Part shown: positions 1 through 8,705 of the stretch, piece after piece
Position numbering within the stretch: position 1 is the stretch's first letter
Layout: every line of letters starts with the position of its first letter
Assembly (NCBI GenBank): GCA_035607415.1
Contig: DATNAQ010000130.1
Coordinates: forward strand, 9,835-73,834
Direction: 5' to 3'
Source: JAQBQH01 sp035607415
GTDB lineage: Bacteria; Myxococcota_A; Polyangia; Palsa-1104
Length of the DNA stretch: 64,000 nt
Program-made: the position numbers and the translations under genes
Notes under the pieces: model-generated
What the model saw: the letters and a program-made list of their open reading frames with translations, nothing else
The model's database searches: none
Told to the model about the DNA's origin: nothing

Positions 1-678
1 TACTTCGCCTCGGGCAAGCTCGACGTCGACGTCGGCGAGGCGGTCGTCAAGGGCATCGCCGAGGGCTGCAAGCAGGCGGGCTGCGCGCTCATCGGCGGCG
101 AGACGGCGGAGCTGCCGGGCATGTACGCCGACGGCGAATACGACCTCGCGGGCTTTGCGGTGGGGATCGTCGAGCGCGCCAAGATCCTCGACGGCGCGCG
201 CATCCGGCCCGGCGATACGGTCATCGGCGTGGCGTCGAGCGGGCTGCACTCGAATGGCTACTCGCTGGCGCGGCGCGTGCTTTCGGCGAACGACGACGCC
301 GAGATGCTGCTCACGCCGACGCGGATCTACGTCAAGGCGATGCGCGCGGCGATGGCGGCGGGCGACGTGCGCGGGTTCGCACACATCACCGGTGGCGGGC
401 TCGTCGAGAACCCGCCGCGCGTCCTCGCCGACGGACAGGTGATGCGGCTCGACGAGAAGAGGTGGCCGCTGCCGACGGTGTTCCAGAAGATTGCGGCGTC
501 GGGCGTGGCGCGCTCGGAGATGCGGCGCACCTTCAACTGCGGGCTCGGGTTGGTCGCGGTGGTGGCGGCGAAGGACGCGGACAAGGTGCGCGCGGCGTTC
601 GAGGCCGCGGGCGAGCAGGCGTGGATCGTCGGCGACATCGCGCCCGGCAGCGGGCCGGCGCGCGTGGAGTTCGCGTGA
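1..678 (+). CDS. purM: Phosphoribosylformylglycinamidine cyclo-ligase (AIR synthase), 5' end cut by window
   Basis: AIR synthase closes the imidazole ring of FGAM with ATP in the fifth step of de novo purine synthesis, in the cytoplasm. The window opens inside the gene, in frame from base 1, so 225 C-terminal residues of a usual ~345 are visible and the N-terminal part is missing. Family landmarks are GGETAELPGMY, GVASSGLHSNGYSL and HITGGGLVENPPR. purN follows after 31 nt, the common purM-purN order, so the two are probably co-transcribed. The frame is intact to its TGA stop and the call is firm. Confidence 0.95.
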   Translation, partial: YFASGKLDVDVGEAVVKGIAEGCKQAGCALIGGETAELPGMYADGEYDLAGFAVGIVERAKILDGARIRPGDTVIGVASSGLHSNGYSLARRVLSANDDAEMLLTPTRIYVKAMRAAMAAGDVRGFAHITGGGLVENPPRVLADGQVMRLDEKRWPLPTVFQKIAASGVARSEMRRTFNCGLGLVAVVAAKDADKVRAAFEAAGEQAWIVGDIAPGSGPARVEFA

Positions 679-709
679 CAGTGCGCCTGAGCGAGCGAGC
701 GGAGCAACA

Positions 710-1315
710 ATGAAGGTCGGCGTCCTCGTCTCGGGCTCGGGGACCAACCTGCAGGCGATCCTCGACGCGCAGCGGGCGGGCGGGCTCGGGCCGGCGCGCG
801 TCGCCGTGGTGCTGTCGAACGTGGCCGGCGTGCGCGCGCTCGAGCGGGCGAAGGCCGCCGCGGTGGCGACCGAAGTGCTGCCGCACAAGGGTTACGCGTC
901 GCGCCAGGCGTTCGACGAGGCGCTGGTGGCCACGCTGCGCCGGCACGACGTCGAGCTGGTCGCGCTCGCCGGCTTCATGCGGCTTCTGACGCCGACGTTC
1001 CTCGGGGCGTTCCCGGGACGCGTGATGAACATCCATCCGGCGCTCCTGCCCGCGTTCCCCGGCGTGCACTCGCAGAAGCAGGCGCTCGACTACGGGGCGC
1101 GCGTCACCGGCTGCACGGTGCACTTCGTCGACGACGGGTGCGACACCGGGCCGATCATCGCGCAGGCCGCGGTGCCGGTGCTCGACGACGACGACGTGGC
1201 GACGCTGACGGCGCGCATCCTCGTCGAGGAGCACCGGCTCTACCCCGCCGCCATCCGCGCCGTCGCCGAAGGGCGGGTGCGCAGCGAGGGCCGGCGCGTT
1301 AAGATCGCTCCATGA
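710..1315 (+). CDS. purN: Phosphoribosylglycinamide formyltransferase (GAR transformylase)
   Basis: Transfers the formyl group of 10-formyl-tetrahydrofolate to GAR, the third step of purine synthesis. The 201-aa product is of normal PurN length. It begins MKVGVLVSGSGTNLQAILDA, the phosphate-binding start of the family, and carries LAGFMRLLTPTFL, MNIHPALLPAFPGVHSQKQA (catalytic Asn-x-His) and VTGCTVHFVDDGCDTGPII, with the catalytic Asp in the last. The ATG at 710 is preceded by GCGGAG. In-frame codons run further upstream into purM, but homology starts at this ATG. Its stop overlaps the next start as ATGA. Confidence 0.95.
   Translation: MKVGVLVSGSGTNLQAILDAQRAGGLGPARVAVVLSNVAGVRALERAKAAAVATEVLPHKGYASRQAFDEALVATLRRHDVELVALAGFMRLLTPTFLGAFPGRVMNIHPALLPAFPGVHSQKQALDYGARVTGCTVHFVDDGCDTGPIIAQAAVPVLDDDDVATLTARILVEEHRLYPAAIRAVAEGRVRSEGRRVKIAP
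1300..1305 (+). promoter_or_regulatory. Candidate leaderless -10 element (TAAGAT)
   Basis: TAAGAT lies exactly 6 nt before the ATG at 1312, inside the end of purN. This is the recurrent TAnnnT-6-start geometry of the window. Because the gene also overlaps purN as ATGA, it may be read both by coupling and from its own start; the hexamer could be chance here. Confidence 0.35.
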
Positions 1316-1839
1316 GCAGCGAGCTCCACGCCCGCTATCAGCTTCTGCACGGCGGCGACACCGAGGCGCTGCGCGCCGAGTTGGCGCGCCTCAAGCAGAG
1401 CGGCAAGCCGGTGGTGATCGTGTCGGCCTGCCTCGTCGGCGTGCGCTGCCGCTACGACGGCCGCGACAAAAAGGACGACGCGGCCGTGGCGCGTGTGGCC
1501 GGCGGCGACGCCGAGATCCTGCCGCTCTGTCCCGAGGTGCTGGCGCAGTTCGGCGTGCCGCGCGCGGCGATCACGCTCTCCGCCGACGGCAAGCTCGCCA
1601 CCGACGAGCGCGGCCGCGACGTCAGCGCCAAGCTCGAGGCCGGCGTACGCCTGGCTGATCTGCTCGCGCGCGAAGCCGGCGCCGTTCGGGCGCTCTTGAA
1701 GGAGCGCAGCCCCTCGTGCGGCGTGACCGAGGTGCACGGGCCCAACGGCGTCGTCGCCGGGCAGGGACGCTTCGCCGCGCGGCTGCACAAGCGCAGCCTG
1801 CCGATCGTGAACGAGCGCGGAGAGCCGTCGTCTACTTGA
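1312..1839 (+). CDS. DUF523 family protein (TudS/YbbK-like)
   Basis: A 175-aa protein with the DUF523 signature: SACLVGVRCRYDG near residue 37, LPLCPE near 68 and ERSPSCGV near 131. The conserved Cys of these three segments match those that hold a [4Fe-4S] cluster in TudS, a DUF523 thiouracil desulfurase, so a cytoplasmic Fe-S desulfurase-like activity is possible but not shown. An N-terminal extension of ~30 residues precedes the domain. The start overlaps the purN stop (ATGA), suggesting coupling. The 3' end overlaps the convergent lipoprotein gene by 8 nt. Confidence 0.75.
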   Translation: MSSELHARYQLLHGGDTEALRAELARLKQSGKPVVIVSACLVGVRCRYDGRDKKDDAAVARVAGGDAEILPLCPEVLAQFGVPRAAITLSADGKLATDERGRDVSAKLEAGVRLADLLAREAGAVRALLKERSPSCGVTEVHGPNGVVAGQGRFAARLHKRSLPIVNERGEPSST

Positions 1840-2272
1840 AGGTTCCCGAGCCGTTGATGACGAAGCTGCCCATCGCCGAGCCCGAGCCGCGGATCATGGG
1901 CACCGCGAGGAAGCGGACCTTGTAGGGGCTGACCTCGTCGACCGCGAGCATGCCGCCGTTGGACCCCCAGCCGGCGCCGCTGATGTCGAAGCTCACGAAG
2001 TTGTGCTCCTGCATGAGATCGACCATGTCGCCGGCGTGGATCGGCGAGATCGTGAGCATGGTCAGCGTCCCCATCGCCGAGGTGGCGGTGAAGTGCACGA
2101 AGCCGTCGGTCTCGGCGGTGCCGGTGGCGTTGCTGGCGTTGAAGCCGACGACGGTCGGAGTCACCGACATCTGTTGATCGAACGTGAGCGTCACGGTGCC
2201 GCCGTCGCCGAGACAGCCGCCGGCGGCGACGAAGAGCGACGCAACCGCAGCGCAAGCCAGAAGGGTTCGCAT
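1832..2272 (-). CDS. Small hypothetical lipoprotein
   Basis: A 146-aa protein with a lipoprotein signal: MRTLLACAAVASLFVAAGGC, with Cys20 as the likely lipidated residue. The rest is rich in Thr, Gly and Val and predicts as beta structure, with no motif I recognise. It is probably anchored in a membrane and exposed to the periplasm or cell surface. The ATG at 2272 sits 6 nt after TAAAAT (minus strand), so the message is probably leaderless. It converges with and overlaps the DUF523 gene by 8 nt. Function unknown. Confidence 0.7.
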   Translation of the reverse strand: MRTLLACAAVASLFVAAGGCLGDGGTVTLTFDQQMSVTPTVVGFNASNATGTAETDGFVHFTATSAMGTLTMLTISPIHAGDMVDLMQEHNFVSFDISGAGWGSNGGMLAVDEVSPYKVRFLAVPMIRGSGSAMGSFVINGSGTFK

Positions 2273-2278
2273 TGGGTC

Positions 2279-2284
2279 ATTTTA
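2279..2284 (-). promoter_or_regulatory. Leaderless -10 element (TAAAAT)
   Basis: Minus-strand TAAAAT, 6 nt before the ATG at 2272. A transcript starting 7 nt after the hexamer would begin on the start codon. It lies back to back with the plus-strand hexamer at 2300-2305. Confidence 0.55.
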
Positions 2285-2299
2285 CCACGAGCCGTGTGC

Positions 2300-2305
2300 T
2301 AGGCT
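2300..2305 (+). promoter_or_regulatory. Leaderless -10 element (TAGGCT)
   Basis: TAGGCT ends 6 nt before the GTG at 2312. There is no Shine-Dalgarno between the hexamer and the start, consistent with a message that starts at the GTG. Confidence 0.5.
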
Positions 2306-2311
2306 CGGCGC

Positions 2312-3793
2312 GTGTCGACCAGCTTCTACGACGTCGTCGTGCTCGGCAGCGACCTCGCCGCGACGGTCGGCGGCGCGGTGCTCGCGCATCGCGGCTTTCG
2401 TGTCCTCATGGCCGGGATTCCCGTCGAGGAGCGCTATACCATCGGGCCCTACTCGCTGCCGCGCGCGCCGCTCGCGTTCGTGGGGATCGAAGGGCCGACG
2501 CTCAAGCGCATCGTCGGCGAGCTGAACCTGGTGCAGCTGCTCAGGCGGCGGCTCGAGCCGAACCGGCCCGCGTATCAGCTGCTCCTGCCCGATCATCGCA
2601 TCGACATCGGGGACGACCTCGGGCGCGAGCTCGCGCGCGAGATGCCCGACGGCGCCGCCGCGTTCGAGACGGCGGCGGCGCGCGCGGCCGAGGTGTCGGC
2701 GGCGATCGAGGGCATCCTGTCGCAGGATCTGATCCTGCCGCCCGACGGCTTCTGGGATCGGCGCGACGCCAACCGCGTGGCGGCGCGGCTGCCGGCGCCC
2801 GACGAGGATCTGTTGTCGGCGCTGCCCGACAAGCATCCGCTGCGCGCCGCCTACCTCATGCCCGCGCACTTCGGCGCGGCATTCGACGACGTGGGGCCGG
2901 TGTCGATCGCGCGGCTCGGCGATCTGCATCGGCGTGGCACCTTCCGGCTCGACGGCGGGCGCGAAGGGCTGCGCGGCCTCCTCCTCGATCGCCTGAAGAC
3001 GCACTCGGGCGAGGTGCGGCCGGACCTCGTGCCGAAGGCGATCCTCACCAAGCGCGGCAAGGTCACCGGCGTGCAGTTCGAAGGGCGCAACGAGTCGATC
3101 GGCTGCGCGCACGTCTTGTGCGGCATGGGCGCCGATCGCGTGGCGCAGCTCGTCGCCGACGGCGGCGAGAAGCCGCCCAAGCGGCTCCTCGAGGCGGGCG
3201 CGATCAAGCCGGCGGCGTGGCGCTACCTCGTGCATCTGGTGGCGCCGCTCGACGCGCTGCCCGACGCGCTCGGACGGCTCGCCTACGTCGTCGGCGATCT
3301 CGGCCAGCCGCTCACCGGCGCCAACGCGCTCACGCTGCACCTCGCCGACGGCTACGGGCAGCACGCGGTGCTCAGCGTCGAGGCGCACACGCCAAACACA
3401 CCGGACGGCGCGTCGCCCGAGGCGCTGCGCGCGCTGCGCACGGCGGTGCGGCGCGAGCTCGACAAGCAGCTGCCCTTCGTCGATCGCCATCTTCTGCTCG
3501 TGCACTCGCCGCACGACGGCATCGCGCCCGAAGGGGTCGACGGCGAGCGGGGACAGGCGCCGCCGCCGGTGACGATGGAGCCGATCTGGGCCATGCCGCG
3601 CGACGACCGGCCGCTCGGCTTTTGCGGGCTGCCGCACGGGACCGGCATCAAGCACCTCCTGCTCGCGTCGCGGCAGGTGCTGCCCGGCCTCGGGGTCGAG
3701 GGTGAGCTGGCGGCGGGCTGGGCGGCGGCGCGGCTCGTCCTGCAGACCGAGCGCAAGCGCGATCTCGTCAAAGGTGCGGTGCTCGAAGGCTGA
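2312..3793 (+). CDS. FAD/NAD(P)-binding oxidoreductase, phytoene desaturase-like
   Basis: A 493-aa protein whose N-terminus, FYDVVVLGSDLAATVGGAVL, fits the beta-alpha-beta dinucleotide fold of FAD enzymes, although the third Gly of GxGxxG is replaced. Near the C-terminus, VLPGLGVEGELAAGWAAARL matches the second FAD contact of the phytoene desaturase/amine oxidase superfamily (GLGxxGexxaGxxaA). TFRLDGGREGLRGLLLDRL in the middle resembles the G-G-xx-L-xx-L segment of carotenoid desaturases and isomerases. Substrate unknown, and no carotenoid genes are nearby. GTG start chosen because it directly precedes the fold and follows TAGGCT. A terminator-like hairpin follows at 3806. Confidence 0.7.
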   Translation: MSTSFYDVVVLGSDLAATVGGAVLAHRGFRVLMAGIPVEERYTIGPYSLPRAPLAFVGIEGPTLKRIVGELNLVQLLRRRLEPNRPAYQLLLPDHRIDIGDDLGRELAREMPDGAAAFETAAARAAEVSAAIEGILSQDLILPPDGFWDRRDANRVAARLPAPDEDLLSALPDKHPLRAAYLMPAHFGAAFDDVGPVSIARLGDLHRRGTFRLDGGREGLRGLLLDRLKTHSGEVRPDLVPKAILTKRGKVTGVQFEGRNESIGCAHVLCGMGADRVAQLVADGGEKPPKRLLEAGAIKPAAWRYLVHLVAPLDALPDALGRLAYVVGDLGQPLTGANALTLHLADGYGQHAVLSVEAHTPNTPDGASPEALRALRTAVRRELDKQLPFVDRHLLLVHSPHDGIAPEGVDGERGQAPPPVTMEPIWAMPRDDRPLGFCGLPHGTGIKHLLLASRQVLPGLGVEGELAAGWAAARLVLQTERKRDLVKGAVLEG

Positions 3794-3805
3794 GTCGGCG
3801 CTTTT

Positions 3806-3833
3806 GCCGAGGCAAAATTTTGCTCGGCGTTTT
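3806..3833 (+). terminator. Rho-independent terminator candidate
   Basis: GCCGAGGCAAAA pairs with TTTTGCTCGGC (one bulged G) and is followed by GTTTT. It begins 12 nt after the stop of the FAD oxidoreductase gene and lies before the PilZ gene, separating the two transcription units. Confidence 0.55.
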
Positions 3834-3854
3834 CACGTACGCGAAAATGGAGCC

Positions 3855-4196
3855 ATGCAGGACAGACGCAGGTCCGCCCTCGAGCGGAGACGAGGGCGTC
3901 GCGCGCCGTTCATCGCGGCCGTGAAGCAGAAGGTCGGCGGCGAGGTGCAGCTCGCGCTGGCGCAGAACCTCGGCGCGACGGGGATCGAGCTCAAACGGCC
4001 GGCGGGACGCGCCTACATGCCGCGCACGCCGGTGACGCTCGCCTTCGAGCTGCCCGACGGTGGCGACGTGGTGCGCGTGCAGGGCGCGATCGTGTTCGAG
4101 CGCGCCGCCGGCGGCTATCAGACGACGGGCGTGCGCTTTTTGGCGATGACGCCGCTCGACCACGCGCGCATCATCCGCGCGCTGCGCTACCTGTAG
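3855..4196 (+). CDS. PilZ-domain protein
   Basis: A 113-aa single-domain protein. RRGRRAPF near the N-terminus gives the Arg-rich start of a PilZ fold, and QNLGATGIELK matches the second c-di-GMP contact motif (usually D/N-x-S-x-x-G), here with Ala in place of Ser. The C-terminal GVRFLAMTPLDHARI is the usual end of such domains. It could act as a cytoplasmic c-di-GMP effector, but the altered motif leaves binding open. The ATG at 3855 is chosen because the domain begins just after it. A receiver-domain gene converges 14 nt downstream. Confidence 0.75.
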   Translation: MQDRRRSALERRRGRRAPFIAAVKQKVGGEVQLALAQNLGATGIELKRPAGRAYMPRTPVTLAFELPDGGDVVRVQGAIVFERAAGGYQTTGVRFLAMTPLDHARIIRALRYL

Positions 4197-4210
4197 CCGA
4201 CGCGCGGCCG

Positions 4211-4594
4211 CTAGCGGCCGGTGAGCGCCTTCTGGACCTTGGCGAGCAGATCGTCGATCTGGAACGGCTTGGTCACGTAGAAGCGCGCGCCGACGTTGAT
4301 GCCGTCGATCATGCTGCGCGGATCGGTCTTCGCGGTCAAAAAGATCACCGGAATCTTCTGCGTCTGGTTGTGACCCTTGATCGCCTTGACGAAGCCCATG
4401 CCGTCGAGGTTGGGCATCATCACGTCGCAGATGATGAGGTCGGGCTTGAGGCTCTCTAGCTTCATGAGACCGTCGAGCCCGTCACCGGCCACGGTCACCG
4501 TGAAGCCGTGCGAGGCGAGCTGCTTCTTGAGGAGGATCTGCACCGCCGGCTCGTCTTCGAGGACGAGGACGTGCTTGCCGTCGCCGAGGCCCAT
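4211..4594 (-). CDS. CheY-like single-domain response regulator
   Basis: A 127-aa receiver domain with nothing attached. HVLVLEDEP holds the acidic pair, LIICDVMMPNLDG the phosphoacceptor Asp, VIFLTAK the conserved Thr and FYVTKPF the conserved Lys, so all phosphorylation residues are present. It would work by protein-protein contact after phosphorylation. The partner kinase is not in this window. It starts 3 nt after the stop of the upstream Trm112-like gene, so the two form a tight operon. A PilZ gene converges on it. Confidence 0.92.
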   Translation of the reverse strand: MGLGDGKHVLVLEDEPAVQILLKKQLASHGFTVTVAGDGLDGLMKLESLKPDLIICDVMMPNLDGMGFVKAIKGHNQTQKIPVIFLTAKTDPRSMIDGINVGARFYVTKPFQIDDLLAKVQKALTGR

Positions 4595-4597
4595 CGA

Positions 4598-4777
4598 CTA
4601 GGCCTCCAGCGGCCGGGCTTCCTCGACGAGGAAGTTCGGGATGTCATCGACGATGCCGTAGACCAGCTTGCAGGCGTCGCACACGAGGCCGTGGCCGCCT
4701 TTGGTATCGCGCTCGGCCACCTTGCCCTTGCACTTCGGGCAGCGGACGATCTCGAGCAGATCGGGGTGAATCGGCAT
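4598..4777 (-). CDS. Trm112/UPF0434-type small zinc protein
   Basis: A 59-aa protein with two Cys pairs: EIVRCPKCKG near residue 13 and GLVCDACKLVYGI near 33, followed by VDDIPNFLVEEARP. The CPxC...CxxC pair plus the Y-x-I-x-D-x-I-P-x-F/L-L end is the signature of bacterial Trm112-like proteins, which are small zinc folds that help methyltransferases. Its ATG lies 6 nt after TAACAC (4784-4789, minus strand), a near match to the leaderless motif. The stop is 3 nt before the response-regulator ATG. The pairing of the two genes is unexplained. Confidence 0.85.
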   Translation of the reverse strand: MPIHPDLLEIVRCPKCKGKVAERDTKGGHGLVCDACKLVYGIVDDIPNFLVEEARPLEA

Positions 4778-4990
4778 ACGCCCGTGTTAGCACGCGCACG
4801 CGTGACTGTCGACCCTGCGAGCGTGGGCCGGCGTACGTCGCCGACGGTGCCGTCGTCTGCGTTCCGCACACCGCCGGCGAACCTCTTTACGCCGGCACGG
4901 CCGGCGCGGCGCGGAGTCGCGCCGTGAGCAGTGGTGGGGACCCCGACGACTCTGCCGACGGGGCGGGGCGGCACGCCCCGTGGGATCGGG

Positions 4991-5027
4991 CGAAAACGAG
5001 GCTCACCTCAGGTGAGCGTCGTTTTCG
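4991..5027 (-). terminator. Long hairpin at the end of the phosphoesterase gene
   Basis: Two 18-nt arms (4991-5008 and 5010-5027) are complementary with one mismatch and begin/end with CGAAAACG/CGTTTTCG. The phosphoesterase stop codon lies in the loop. There is no separate U-run, but the 3' arm ends in TTTTCG. It probably ends minus-strand transcription before the small genes at 4598-4777. Confidence 0.5.
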
Positions 5028-6507
5028 CGTACGGCGCGGAGATGCCGTCGCGCCACTGCTTGAGCTCGGCCTTGGGCGCGCCGTTCTCGTCGGACACGAC
5101 CATGAGGTGCGTGAACGACTGCTCGGCGTCCTCCGACGCCCACGTGCCGGTATTGAAGTACGTGCCGCCGTTGGCCAGCGGCACGCGCTCGGGCGTGTGC
5201 GAGTGGCCGAACACGATGAGCGGCGCGCAGATCAGTCCCTGAATCAGCTTCGTCGTCGCGCGCAGCTTGTTGGCCGAGGACTCGAGCCGGACGTGGTTGA
5301 GCGCCTGGTTCACGCACGCGAACGCCACCAGCGTCGCCAGCGCCCCCACCGCCTTCCACAGCCCGTGCAGGTGCCCGACGAGCAGCGACGCCGTCACCAG
5401 CGCCGCCACGCCGAGGAGCACGCGGTCGATGAACAGCGCCGCGAGCAGCTTCCAGAAGCGCCGCGTCACCGGCTCGCGCCGGAGCGAATCGAGGGCCAGC
5501 AGCTTCTCTTCGGACATCTGCAGATGCGCCGACAGCTCCTTGAGCCGCTCGTGGTGCAGGTTGCGCCGCTCGGCCTCGACGCCGCGCAGCGAATACCACA
5601 TCTCGACGAGCCGCCACACGAGGAGGCCGTAGGTGTACGCCAGCCGCAACCCGCCGCGCAGCCCCTGCGCCCACGCCCACTTCATGTAGTCGCCGAAGCC
5701 CCACAGCTCGGCGGTGTGCGGATCGTAGTCGGGGATCTGGTTGGCGAAGTAGCGCATGCCGGCGTGCGCCACCGACAGCGCGATGCGGCTCTTCTTGTTG
5801 AGCGAGCGATCCTTCTTCTTCCACTCCGGCGCCGCCGTCACCGGGTGCAGCAGATAATCGAACGAGCAGTACTCGTCGTACTGGTGCCCGTGCTCGATGT
5901 AGATGAGGTCCTCTTTGTAATAGAACCACGGGCAGAACGACACGCGCGTGGCGAACTCGGCGCGCGCCGGGTCGTCGACGCCCATGCCGAGCGTGAGGCC
6001 GGAGAGCCACTCGACCAGCGTCTGCTGCACCTGCGGATAATGGAACTCGACGTCGTGGTTGCCGACGACGATGACCAGCTCGTTGCCGGCGGCGACGAAC
6101 TCGCCGAGCCGCTTGAACACGCCCTGGTGGCGCGCGATCACGCGCTCCATCTTCTTCTGCGACTGACGCTCGCCGAAGCCGAGCCCGTAGAGGCGATCCT
6201 CCTCGTCGTTGTCCTTCTCTTCGGCCTCGGGGAGGATCATCACCGACATGAAGTCGACCATGTCGCCGTTGACCACGAGGCGCCACGGACGGTCGTCGAG
6301 GCGATGCGCGGTGTAGTGCGCGAGAAACTTCTCGAGCTCGCGTTCGAGCTTCGCCAGGTGTCGAAGGTACGACACGTTTGCCCCACCCGGCCGCAAATCT
6401 TCGCCGAGGTGCAGATCGGAAATGACCAAGATGTTCTTGTCCAATTGCTTTCCCATCTGCGTACTTCCCAGAGTCATCCTTGCCGTCGTCGAGGGCTCCG
6501 CGCTCAT
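5008..6507 (-). CDS. Membrane-associated calcineurin-like phosphoesterase
   Basis: A 499-aa protein with a full metallophosphoesterase motif set: LVISDLHLGE (Asp, His), LVVNGDMVDF, VVGNHDVEFH, YIEHGHQYDEY and FGHSHTPERV. These supply the ligands of a dinuclear metal centre. Between the fourth and fifth motifs lies an insert of ~190 residues with two hydrophobic segments near residues 365-410, so the enzyme is probably held at the membrane. The SDLHLGE and GHSHTP forms recall LpxH-like enzymes, but the protein is about twice as long. Met1, Met11 and Met18 are all possible starts. Substrate unknown. Confidence 0.8.
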   Translation of the reverse strand: MSAEPSTTARMTLGSTQMGKQLDKNILVISDLHLGEDLRPGGANVSYLRHLAKLERELEKFLAHYTAHRLDDRPWRLVVNGDMVDFMSVMILPEAEEKDNDEEDRLYGLGFGERQSQKKMERVIARHQGVFKRLGEFVAAGNELVIVVGNHDVEFHYPQVQQTLVEWLSGLTLGMGVDDPARAEFATRVSFCPWFYYKEDLIYIEHGHQYDEYCSFDYLLHPVTAAPEWKKKDRSLNKKSRIALSVAHAGMRYFANQIPDYDPHTAELWGFGDYMKWAWAQGLRGGLRLAYTYGLLVWRLVEMWYSLRGVEAERRNLHHERLKELSAHLQMSEEKLLALDSLRREPVTRRFWKLLAALFIDRVLLGVAALVTASLLVGHLHGLWKAVGALATLVAFACVNQALNHVRLESSANKLRATTKLIQGLICAPLIVFGHSHTPERVPLANGGTYFNTGTWASEDAEQSFTHLMVVSDENGAPKAELKQWRDGISAPYAKTTLT

Positions 6508-6607
6508 CCCATGCTCATTAGGTGCAAGTCGGCCGCCACTGGTTACAGGTTCAGGGCATCAGACCTGCTGACGCGCTGCGGCGTTTCGTGCTATAGGCGA
6601 TAAAGAC

Positions 6608-8677
<2,070 letters not shown>

Positions 8678-8687
8678 CCTTTCGGTG

Positions 8688-8693
8688 TAAAAT
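8688..8693 (+). promoter_or_regulatory. Candidate -10 element (TGTAAAAT)
   Basis: TAAAAT with an upstream TG, 12 nt before the ATG at 8706. A start 7 nt after the hexamer would give a leader of ~5 nt and no room for a ribosome binding site. Confidence 0.4.
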
Positions 8694-8705
8694 TCCGGGG
8701 CTGTC

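Noticed and set aside
4924..6603. Plus-strand open frame of ~560 codons opposite the phosphoesterase gene
   Set aside because: Composition of a shadow frame; the minus strand has all metallophosphoesterase motifs.
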